DNA from: Prevotella sp. CAG:755
GTDB taxonomy: Bacteria; Bacteroidota; Bacteroidia; Bacteroidales; Bacteroidaceae
NCBI GenBank assembly: GCA_000431275.1
Contig: HF989212.1
Coordinates: 41,575 to 87,756 of the forward strand
Length of the DNA stretch: 46,182 bases
Reading direction: 5' to 3'
In this document: piece after piece, positions 19,001 through 25,543 of the stretch
How the letters are laid out: every line of letters starts with the position of its first letter
Numbering within the stretch: position 1 is the first letter of the stretch
Program-made: the position numbers and the translations under genes
Notes under the pieces: model-generated
What the model saw: the letters and a program-made list of their open reading frames with translations, nothing else
Database searches by the model: none
What the model was told of the DNA's origin: nothing

Positions 19001-19519
19001 ACGCATACTCGTACCTGCACCCAAGTTACCGGAGTTGGCCACGATATCAAGACCTGCGATCTGTCCTTGCAAGGCCTCACCTGCGGTCTCAAACGAAAGA
19101 CCTTCCATCTCGTCCATGTTCAGCGACTGCTGAGCCACGGAGATTTCGCGAGCAGGAATAGAAAAGCCGTTAGAGTTCACGCGGCGTGTACCCTTAATCA
19201 CGACCTCCTTGATGGCCTTACTCTCCATCTCGATACGGAAGACCGACGTTCCGCCTATCGGCAACTCACGCGGAGCATAGCCGATATAAGTGACTCTCAG
19301 CCTGTTAGCCGGATTCTTGATAGACATGGAGAAGTTACCACTCGCGTCAGTCTGCGTCGCCGACACAATACGGTTATCCTTATCCAACTCTACCACATTC
19401 GCCATTATCACAGGACCGTCTGCCTTATTCCAGACGTGACCTGAAATACGTCGTTGTGCCATCACTGTCATAAAGCAGAAGCACAAGACCAGAGTCAATA
19501 GATACTTTATGTTATTCAT
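16073..19519 (-). CDS. SusC/RagA-family TonB-linked outer-membrane transporter (first pair)
   Basis: A 1148-aa SusC homologue. Its signal peptide ends at about residue 21 (TVMAQ) and is followed directly by a CarboxypepD_reg-like domain (about 22-100: RRISGHVWNKADGPVIMANV, FSMSIKNPANRLRVTYIGYA). The plug carries the family hallmarks GEALQGQIAGLDIVANSGN, SMRLRGVSSINGNQEPLIVV, DGYILED and VLKDAAATAIWGSRGANGVI. The C-terminus (SRSFTLSLNIGF) is a typical terminal barrel strand. There is no STN domain. With the SusD gene 16 nt downstream it forms a complete TonB-dependent uptake pair. The substrate cannot be inferred because no degradative enzyme is encoded nearby. Confidence 0.96.
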   Translation of the reverse strand: MNNIKYLLTLVLCFCFMTVMAQRRISGHVWNKADGPVIMANVVELDKDNRIVSATQTDASGNFSMSIKNPANRLRVTYIGYAPRELPIGGTSVFRIEMESKAIKEVVIKGTRRVNSNGFSIPAREISVAQQSLNMDEMEGLSFETAGEALQGQIAGLDIVANSGNLGAGTSMRLRGVSSINGNQEPLIVVDGYILEDYNADELDLNDMENEEQFATLLQVNPEDIQSIGVLKDAAATAIWGSRGANGVIEIKTRRGRRGKTRVNFSYRFSGSWQPEGMKMLDGDGYTMMLKEAYFNPNQSDVASGIVELMYRPDYTAYYGNFNNNTDWVDEVTQFGQTHNYGISIDGGGEKATFRVSASYDHETGTIIEQQLDRFTSRLALDYYVSDRIKFSSNFALTYTKNNKNFEEGGKSILSRAYQAMPNMTVYRQEYDARTGTYNLTDDYFQMFPAASAAGLVSPTSGLTSYYLRDMVSNGNPVAWARLAWRHQSTYTITPQFSIEYKLLGKGEEETQLNYQGEVYMNSYTETSNTYKPGALTSGTWEDQINTTTNYEYKSLDFRTKHTLFYIPWFDNTDHSLQMMARFEMGTSTNTGQTIGSSGVVGGITDPNVNAYLNSLSTTTGKGHTMSVTGSFHYAYKSKYIFDFTIRGDGSTKFGAGNKWGFFPGVSGRWNISDEAFFRPLRKAISMLAVRGGWGVGGNASFSEGLMYNNYTSIGSYLSNNAIAPNNLRLTEIRWEKTKSWNLGFNLGILDDLLSFDLNIYDRRTTDLLMSNVGIPSSTGFSSLQWANVGSLKNNGWELYVNTRRLFNVGKFSMVVRFNLAQNINRITSMEPTVLASMNPEFDHANANENWVSRVQIGNALGGIYGFRYKGVYRYDYDHSGYFRDQDDNDMYGTMEEWSKDPTQAPPTAAIAEAVGQVATTPVARDAQGNIIYDQNGDPKHMVYNYGGVGYEFQGGDVIYEDINHDGQIDELDVVYLGSSNPKINGGFGFDFNYGKWTLKTNFNFRVGNKIVNLARMRAEDMRTNKNQSTAVNWRWRKNGDITEIPRAMNNEASGSRVYNSLPSDRYVEKGDFVRLQYLQLSYSFDADKLKRFGIRSLRLAASGNNLWFWTRYHGVDPEHSQSGYAPCIDDSQTPRSRSFTLSLNIGF

Positions 19520-19530
19520 GATATTAAATA

Positions 19531-22500
19531 TTATTTTCTAATGCGGTACTTCTTCACGAAACGTGCGGCCTGGTTAGCATCGTCCCACGTCTTGAAAGGC
19601 TGTGATTTGAACTGGCCGTTTTCCATGCAATCATCTGCGTCCATGAAATAGAGGAAGCCCTTGTCATTCGGGTTGCTGGTATCCACCAACTCGTGTACTA
19701 CAGCATATGACGTTGAACCGACATACTTCGGATAACGAGACGGCGTCGGACCTTGGATGTCCTTATTGTCACGGGTGAATACATTGCACTTGCCCCCCTG
19801 TTCGTCGGTGCTCACATTGTGCTGTACGCCTGCATTGTCCGTCACGACCAAACCGGCTGCTCCGTTCTGTGCCACATTGATCTTCAAGTAGACGTTGAGC
19901 TCGCTATTGATGCACGAAGTCTCGTGATCAGCACCTTTCGACGTCACACCGGGATCGACAAACACAGACTCATCCATGAAGTGATACTTCAAGAAGTTCA
20001 CCAAACAAGTAATCATAGCTTTTGCTTTGGTCTTGTTTCTCACAAGGGTAAGCGAGTCCGTAATTATCTCAGGATCACAATTGTTCGTCACGAAGTCCGA
20101 GATCTCCGCATACGTCGGCAGACCCTCCTGGCGTGCCTGCGCCATTGCGGTGTTCGTGGGAACCAGCACTGTGTAACGGAAGTTGTTGAAGAAATTCACC
20201 ACATTCTCAGCCAACTCATTCTGGTCAAAAATACGGTACTTATTCAATTCGTTTTCTTCATCATCCTCTCTCACGCTGTCGCAGACACCCGCCATACGAA
20301 GCATGTCAACATCATAGATATTAATAGCTTCCTGGAGGAAATCGCTATACTCGCTGTTGGCCCTCATGACGGTATGAACATTCTGCATCGTCGACTGAAT
20401 CGGACGGTCGAGAATGTAAGTCATACCGTTACCATAACCAGAGGCACCGTCTCCGGACTCACCTGTCTGGTCGAAGGTTTCAATCACGTTGCACTGCAAG
20501 TCTTCGCCCACATAGGCATCGCTGCCGTTCAACATCCGTTGGAGACCGCCTTCAACAACAGGATATTCACCCTTCGATTTCACATGAATCGGCGAACCGC
20601 TACGAGAGAGATAATATGTAGCATCGCCATTGATACCGTCTTCGGCTTGGTCGCCTGAATGCACGATAATATGCTGGTTCACCATTTCAATCAGCAAACT
20701 GCGCTTCGTTGCACCGAAACCACCGACACCGTTGCTAGCATTTACACTTTGCGAAGTCAAATCGTCATTGGCCGCAGACTCAGCACGTGAAATTGCAGCA
20801 TCATTTTCCGTCTGTCCCGTCGTCGGATCAAAAGTATAAGCCACGGCACGGATAGGAATCACGGCATTGGCCGTTTGGTCGTCATAATAGAAACGCCAAT
20901 AGCGACGTGACGATGCCAAAGCATAAGAAGACGGATCGACATAGCCATATTCGCCAAGGGACTCATCAGAAGGAATGAAGAACGAGAAGTTCGAATCCAT
21001 GGCCCTCAAATATGTGCTGAAATACTGCTTCAAAGGAGCGCCGGCATAAGAGCTACTCGAGATATTGTTATCGTCAGCCGTAATCACAGCGTTGATGATC
21101 TGTGTCTGGTCGCTCAACAAGGCAGGACCGGCCACAGAAGCATAAGTAGCCGGAGCAATCACTTGATTCATCACATAAACCACGCCGTTGTTGGCCAACA
21201 TGCAGGTGTCGATCAACTGGCGATAAGCGTCGGCCGAGAAAGACGAGAACATGGGGTCGCGCGCATCGTTCATAATCGTACGATACTTGCTCGGCACCGA
21301 AGCATTGAAAGAAGATTTCATCAGGTTGTTGACCAAAGGCTGCACACGATTCTTGGGAATCTGGTCGATGGCTCTCATGAAGTCCTCGGGGTTGCCCGTT
21401 TCCAGCAACTCCATCGAACTATAACGCTCGATGAACGGACGGCCCTGACCATCGTGGAAGAAATGGTACATTGCCTCATTATTCGGAACGAACATGGCAG
21501 CCATATCCGTTTCCGCAGAACTACCCTCGGCGCTATACGTATTCCATCCCGGATCGTAGGTCAGCACACCTTCGGCATCGTTCACGGCATTCCCATCCGG
21601 ATCGGTCCTCAACTCGGAACCTTGCGACGACATGGAGATATAACGTTTCACAAACACAGTATCCCTTTCGCCCAAATTGGCATTCAACGCGCGGAACGCG
21701 GTAGTCAGCGACACGTCGGGATAAGGAGCGCTGAAACGGTCGAGCATGTGGCTGAAATAACTCGTTTCGGGATTCTTGCGGATTTCCTCTGCCATATTGG
21801 ACGGTGTCAGCATCACGCGGTCAAGCACATTGAAATATCCATTCAAGCAAGTCACGTCGCTCTGGTAGCGCTTCTGTTCATCACGTCCGCTCAACACCTG
21901 CGCATTATATATATAATTGCGTCGGGCGCCCTCATTCCACTTCAAGCTATCGGGAAGGCCAAGGATGAACGACACGTCGTCGGTGGTGATGCCAGTCATG
22001 TTCATCTGTGCGAGCATGAAGTGCGTCATCATCGGCGTGGTGTTGTCCGTAGCCAACCACATCTTGAATCCGGGCAAGTTATTATAGCGAGCCCAATAGT
22101 CGCGTTCGGTCTCGTTGTAAGAGCGTGGGAGATCCAAAGAGTTCACCAAAGAGATCGAGTCGGTGTTGGCTGCCGACGTCAACTGGCGGAGACACGTGTT
22201 TTTCGTAATTCCGCTTGTTCCGCCCAAATTGGGCATCATCTCCAACAGGTAGGCATTATCCAACATACAGCCATTGAAGAGCAAACGTTTCTGCGCGCTG
22301 CTCAACTGCTCATAGCTTCTGACCGGCTCGCCAGTCCCTGTGGTCCAAATCGGATTAGCAAAGAATTCCGCGAAAGACTGGTCGTCAGCCACGAAGAGGG
22401 TCTTGCTACCCGTCTTGGAAAGCACGTCCCGCTGCCCCAAGTCGTCAATCAAGCGCACCATCGTCGTGAAATTTCCGCGATTCTTCAACTCGTCGTAGAT

Positions 22501-22635
22501 ACTCGCGCCCAGAAAATCCGGAGTAGTATCCGGAAGATCATAATCATCTGAACAAGAGTACGTTAACCCGCAAGTCGTGAGCAGACAGGCCGCCCCGAGG
22601 AGCGTCTGGCCCATTTTGCATAAACGGTTTTTCAT
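19531..22635 (-). CDS. Large fasciclin lipoprotein with about four FAS1-like modules; first gene of the operon
   Basis: A 1034-aa lipoprotein. I start at the ATG at 22633-22635 (MKNRLCKMGQTLLG); an ATG two codons upstream is equally possible. The lipobox LTYSC is followed by SDDYDLPD, a probable surface-export signal. Four units recur, each with an F-type H1 motif: KTLFVADDQSFAEFF (about residue 80), AAMFVPNNEAMYHFF (about 380), FSFFIPSDESLGEYG (about 550) and YTVLVPTNTAMAQAR (about 820). Unit ends resemble FAS1 ends: LDRVMLTP, VVYVMNQVIAP, MTYILDRPIQST and YAVVHELVDTS. This gives boundaries near 45-280, 281-500, 505-750 and 750-995. FAS1 domains bind or adhere; the ligand is unknown. It is directly behind the operon promoter and 11 nt before SusC. 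Confidence 0.85.
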   Translation of the reverse strand: MKNRLCKMGQTLLGAACLLTTCGLTYSCSDDYDLPDTTPDFLGASIYDELKNRGNFTTMVRLIDDLGQRDVLSKTGSKTLFVADDQSFAEFFANPIWTTGTGEPVRSYEQLSSAQKRLLFNGCMLDNAYLLEMMPNLGGTSGITKNTCLRQLTSAANTDSISLVNSLDLPRSYNETERDYWARYNNLPGFKMWLATDNTTPMMTHFMLAQMNMTGITTDDVSFILGLPDSLKWNEGARRNYIYNAQVLSGRDEQKRYQSDVTCLNGYFNVLDRVMLTPSNMAEEIRKNPETSYFSHMLDRFSAPYPDVSLTTAFRALNANLGERDTVFVKRYISMSSQGSELRTDPDGNAVNDAEGVLTYDPGWNTYSAEGSSAETDMAAMFVPNNEAMYHFFHDGQGRPFIERYSSMELLETGNPEDFMRAIDQIPKNRVQPLVNNLMKSSFNASVPSKYRTIMNDARDPMFSSFSADAYRQLIDTCMLANNGVVYVMNQVIAPATYASVAGPALLSDQTQIINAVITADDNNISSSSYAGAPLKQYFSTYLRAMDSNFSFFIPSDESLGEYGYVDPSSYALASSRRYWRFYYDDQTANAVIPIRAVAYTFDPTTGQTENDAAISRAESAANDDLTSQSVNASNGVGGFGATKRSLLIEMVNQHIIVHSGDQAEDGINGDATYYLSRSGSPIHVKSKGEYPVVEGGLQRMLNGSDAYVGEDLQCNVIETFDQTGESGDGASGYGNGMTYILDRPIQSTMQNVHTVMRANSEYSDFLQEAINIYDVDMLRMAGVCDSVREDDEENELNKYRIFDQNELAENVVNFFNNFRYTVLVPTNTAMAQARQEGLPTYAEISDFVTNNCDPEIITDSLTLVRNKTKAKAMITCLVNFLKYHFMDESVFVDPGVTSKGADHETSCINSELNVYLKINVAQNGAAGLVVTDNAGVQHNVSTDEQGGKCNVFTRDNKDIQGPTPSRYPKYVGSTSYAVVHELVDTSNPNDKGFLYFMDADDCMENGQFKSQPFKTWDDANQAARFVKKYRIRK

Positions 22636-22715
22636 ACGCATTAATTCAATTATAGTTATATTATTTATTCGTTTAACTCTACGTCCGTGCATATGTACAC
22701 ATCTCTTGATTGAGG

Positions 22716-22723
22716 CAAAATTA
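22716..22723 (-). promoter_or_regulatory. Putative promoter (-7 box) of the fasciclin/SusCD operon
   Basis: On the minus strand TAATTTTG matches TAnnTTTG. A TTTTC about 25 nt upstream is a weak -33 candidate. The inferred start near 22709 gives a leader of about 75 nt. It is the only convincing promoter upstream of the seven co-oriented genes. Confidence 0.55.
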
Positions 22724-22908
22724 ATAGTTTTTTATTTGCTTACTTGTGAAAATCGCAGCCAACTTTATTACCATTAAGCTTTTTTAATAATCTCCGACGG
22801 TAATATGTTAAAGAGCAAGTTCCTCATCAAGAAGGCGGGCCAACCATTAACAAATCTCCATCCACAGACTGTCATGACAGGCGCGTCGGCACACCATTTT
22901 TTCACCCA
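22724..22908. other. Spacer between yhcC and the fasciclin/SusCD operon with a 12-bp palindrome
   Basis: This short gap contains the perfect palindrome CTGTCATGACAG at 22869-22880, about 150 bp upstream of the operon promoter box and close to the yhcC stop. There is no T-run, so it does not look like a terminator. It may be an operator or chance. Confidence 0.3.
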
Positions 22909-23868
22909 TCATAAGGTTTCTATCCTCTCTTCCGGAAAATCACAGAGCATCCCCTGGCAAACGCCTTCTGCGCGCATTTTCTTTTTCAGCCGATCAACAA
23001 ATTCGTAGTTTTTTATCCCCCAAGCCGGTGCTATCAGCAAAGATGCCGGAGACTGGGAAACAAAGCGCTCGACCGCAATTCCAGGCCGCAAACGCTGCAA
23101 GAAGGCAGACACGAGGGAGATATAGTCGTCCAGTGTCATTAAACGGAATTCACCAGGTGTTTCAGCAAACTCACGGGCCATACGTGTGCCACGGATGATC
23201 TGCAACTGATGGAGCTTCAAAGTATCGAGCGGGAGGCTGGACAACACATCAGCCTCAGCCACCATATCCGTAAGCGTCTCTCCGGGAAGGCCCAAAATAA
23301 GGTGGCCGCCAACAGGAATGCCACGCCCAGCCGTTTCCTCCACAGCCCAACGGGTTGCAGCAAAATCATGGCCTCTGTTTACTCGCTGCAAAGTGCGATC
23401 ATACACGCTTTCAATACCATATTCAATCCAAACGAACGTTTCGCGTGAAAGACGCTCGAAATAATCCAACCACTCGGAGGTCACGCAATCAGGGCGAGTA
23501 CCGACGACGAGGCCGACCACCCCCTCGACAGCGAGTGCCTCCTCATACATGCGCCGCAATTGGGCAACTTCGCCATACGTATTGGTGTAGGCCTGAAAAT
23601 AGGCAAGGTATTTCATCTGCGGATACTTTCGGTCAAAGAAACGTTTACCCTCTTCCAATTGGCCGCGGACACTTGCGGTTTCAGCACAATAGTCAGGATT
23701 GAAAGTACGGTTGTTACAGTACGTACAGCCTCCCCGGCCGAGCGTCCCGTCCCGGTTTGGACACGTCGTGCCTGCATTGACAGACAATTTCTGTACCTTG
23801 CCATCGAAATGAGACCTCAAAAATGAGTCCAATCCCGTATATATATAATAATGTGTATTTGTCTCCAT
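22909..23868 (-). CDS. Radical SAM protein, YhcC / TIGR01212 family
   Basis: A 319-aa protein. It resembles YhcC-type radical SAM enzymes of unassigned reaction. The unusual cluster motif C-x11-C-x2-C (C36, C48, C51, in CPNRDGTLGRGGCTYCNN) should bind the SAM-coordinated 4Fe-4S cluster. Family segments follow: YFQAYTNTYG, VVGTRPDCV, WIEYGIESVYDRTLQRVNRGH, GGHLILGLPGET and LKLHQLQIIRGT. I chose the ATG at 23866-23868 (METNTHYYIYTG). The frame stays open upstream to 23961, but a consensus promoter box at 23889-23896 lies inside that extension, so the longer form is unlikely. It is monocistronic. The substrate is unknown; this family is distinct from the HemN-like and Elp3 groups. Confidence 0.9.
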   Translation of the reverse strand: METNTHYYIYTGLDSFLRSHFDGKVQKLSVNAGTTCPNRDGTLGRGGCTYCNNRTFNPDYCAETASVRGQLEEGKRFFDRKYPQMKYLAYFQAYTNTYGEVAQLRRMYEEALAVEGVVGLVVGTRPDCVTSEWLDYFERLSRETFVWIEYGIESVYDRTLQRVNRGHDFAATRWAVEETAGRGIPVGGHLILGLPGETLTDMVAEADVLSSLPLDTLKLHQLQIIRGTRMAREFAETPGEFRLMTLDDYISLVSAFLQRLRPGIAVERFVSQSPASLLIAPAWGIKNYEFVDRLKKKMRAEGVCQGMLCDFPEERIETL

Positions 23869-23888
23869 CTTATGCGCAAAAACGCGGG

Positions 23889-23896
23889 CAAAGATA
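23889..23896 (-). promoter_or_regulatory. Putative promoter (-7 box) of the YhcC-like gene
   Basis: The minus strand reads TATCTTTG, an exact match to the Bacteroidetes -7 consensus and the most frequent form in this window. Transcription would begin near 23883, leaving a leader of about 15 nt before the chosen ATG. Confidence 0.65.
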
Positions 23897-24448
23897 GTGC
23901 AAACGAGCGGAAAGCGCTGGGAAATCCGCAGGATTTTCACAAAAGTCGCCCCGCACGCCACCTATGCTTCTTACAAGATAAGCCAGCCACGAAAAAAGAG
24001 ACATAAAAAACTCATTCACAACAATAAGAATATCACACACAGTTCATAGCAAAGCAAGCGACAGAACTGTCGCTCCTCCCATAAATTCTGTCGCTGCGGG
24101 AAAAAGCCCTAACCGGCTGACTGAAAGAGAAGGCCAGGCATGCGATTTTTCCGGATGTCGTATCGGACATATGGTACACACAAACCACAAATACCATCAC
24201 ACACAATTTTTCCTCTAAAAGCCACATTTTTCTTCCGGAATATCCTTATTATCATACAAACAGTTACATCCTTATTCAAAAATCACTTCAAGACTGTAAA
24301 AGATATTTAATGTAAACCACAAATACTCTCACAGTCTCTTCTGTATTTCTTACATTTTTTTCAGCAATTTTGAGTATAAAAAATATCCCTCTCATTAATC
24401 CTTTTTATACTTTTACATCTAAATTGGTAAAACTTAATCAAAATCCGT
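23897..24448. other. Intergenic region upstream of the RND efflux operon, with operator-like repeats
   Basis: The region separates divergent transcription units and holds no convincing gene. It contains AGCGACAG-AA-CTGTCGCT (24057-24074) and a second CTGTCGCT at 24088-24095, exactly 21 bp from the previous copy. It also has a 13-bp direct repeat AAACCACAAATAC at 24182-24194 and 24314-24326, each followed two bases later by TCACA. The last ~90 bp before the efflux start codon are AT-rich; I see no exact TAnnTTTG there. Confidence 0.6.
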
Positions 24449-25525
24449 ATGAACAAATACATCAAATGGGGAATCGTCGGAGTGATCGTGATCGGCCTGA
24501 CGGGATTAGGAATCCACACATTCGTGCCGCACGAAAACAAAGAACTGTCTGCCAATGAAGAAACAAAGAAGGGAAAACAGAGTAACATCCTGAATGTAAG
24601 GGCCGTTACGATCAAGCGCCAAACCCTTACAGACGGCCTTTCGGTCAGTGGCAACCTGCTTCCGGACGAAGAGGTGCAACTCTCGTTCGAGACGTCAGGA
24701 AAGATCACAGGCATCCATTTCAAGGAAGGAGCGACCGTTCAGGAAGGCCAGCTCCTTGCCAAAGTGAACGACGCCCCGTTGCAAGCTGAGCTGCGCCGTC
24801 TGGAATCGCAGTTACGGCTGGCCAGCGACCGCGTATTCCGCCAAAATGCCCTGTTGGCCAAAGAAGCCGTCAGCCGTGAAGCCTTGCAGGAAGCCCAAAC
24901 CAACCTTGCCATGCTGCGTGCGGAAATCGACCAAATCAAAGCCAACATCGCCCAAACGGAACTCCGCGCTCCATTCGACGGAATCATCGGTTTGCGTCAG
25001 GTCAGCACTGGCGCTTACGCCTCACCAAGCACCATAGTTGCCACACTGACTAAAATCAAGCCCCTTAAACTGGAATTCGCAGTCCCGGAAAGATATGCAG
25101 GCGTGCTGAAACCAGGCGCCACTCTCCACTTCACTGTGGAAGGGCAAATGAACACATTGGCTGCCAAGATCTACGCGACTGACTCCCGCGTAGACCAGGC
25201 GACTCACACCTACACCATCCGTGCACTTTATGCCAACAGCGACGGCAAACTCATGCCCGGACGCTTCGTTAACGTCTCGCTCAACGCACAAGAATATAAG
25301 AACGCTCTGGCTGTTCCGAGCGAAGCAATCGTATCAGAAATGGGCGTTGACAAAGTGTTTCTTTACAAAGGAGGAGTGGCACAGCCAGCCAAAATCATCA
25401 AGGGCCTCCGCACCGAATCGAAAGTACAGGTACTCAAAGGGATAGAACCCGGAGATACGGTCATTGTCAGCGGTACGATGCAGCTGCGCACCGGCCAGCG
25501 CGTCACGTTGGACAGCGTTGATTAA
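24449..25525 (+). CDS. RND efflux periplasmic adaptor (membrane fusion protein)
   Basis: A 358-aa HlyD/AcrA-type adaptor linking the inner-membrane pump to the outer-membrane channel. An N-terminal membrane anchor (WGIVGVIVIGLTGLGI) is followed by a lipoyl/barrel-sandwich half (LSFETSGKITGIHFKEGATV, QEGQLLAKVNDAPLQAEL), an alpha-helical hairpin (about residues 110-170, LRRLESQLRLASDRVF to IKANIAQTELRAPFDG), the second lipoyl half, a beta-barrel domain and the membrane-proximal domain (AVPSEAIVSEMG). There is no lipobox cysteine, so it is anchored by an uncleaved helix. It starts the operon, 18 nt before the pump gene. Confidence 0.94.
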   Translation: MNKYIKWGIVGVIVIGLTGLGIHTFVPHENKELSANEETKKGKQSNILNVRAVTIKRQTLTDGLSVSGNLLPDEEVQLSFETSGKITGIHFKEGATVQEGQLLAKVNDAPLQAELRRLESQLRLASDRVFRQNALLAKEAVSREALQEAQTNLAMLRAEIDQIKANIAQTELRAPFDGIIGLRQVSTGAYASPSTIVATLTKIKPLKLEFAVPERYAGVLKPGATLHFTVEGQMNTLAAKIYATDSRVDQATHTYTIRALYANSDGKLMPGRFVNVSLNAQEYKNALAVPSEAIVSEMGVDKVFLYKGGVAQPAKIIKGLRTESKVQVLKGIEPGDTVIVSGTMQLRTGQRVTLDSVD

Positions 25526-25543
25526 CCACGAAAGCCACGACGT

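Noticed and set aside
21163..22551. Long plus-strand open frame (462 codons) opposite the large fasciclin gene
   Set aside because: Histidine/arginine-rich shadow of the real gene, without motifs or promoter.
24033..24227. Minus-strand 64-codon frame upstream of the YhcC-like gene
   Set aside because: It overlaps the operator-like repeats and shows no motif.
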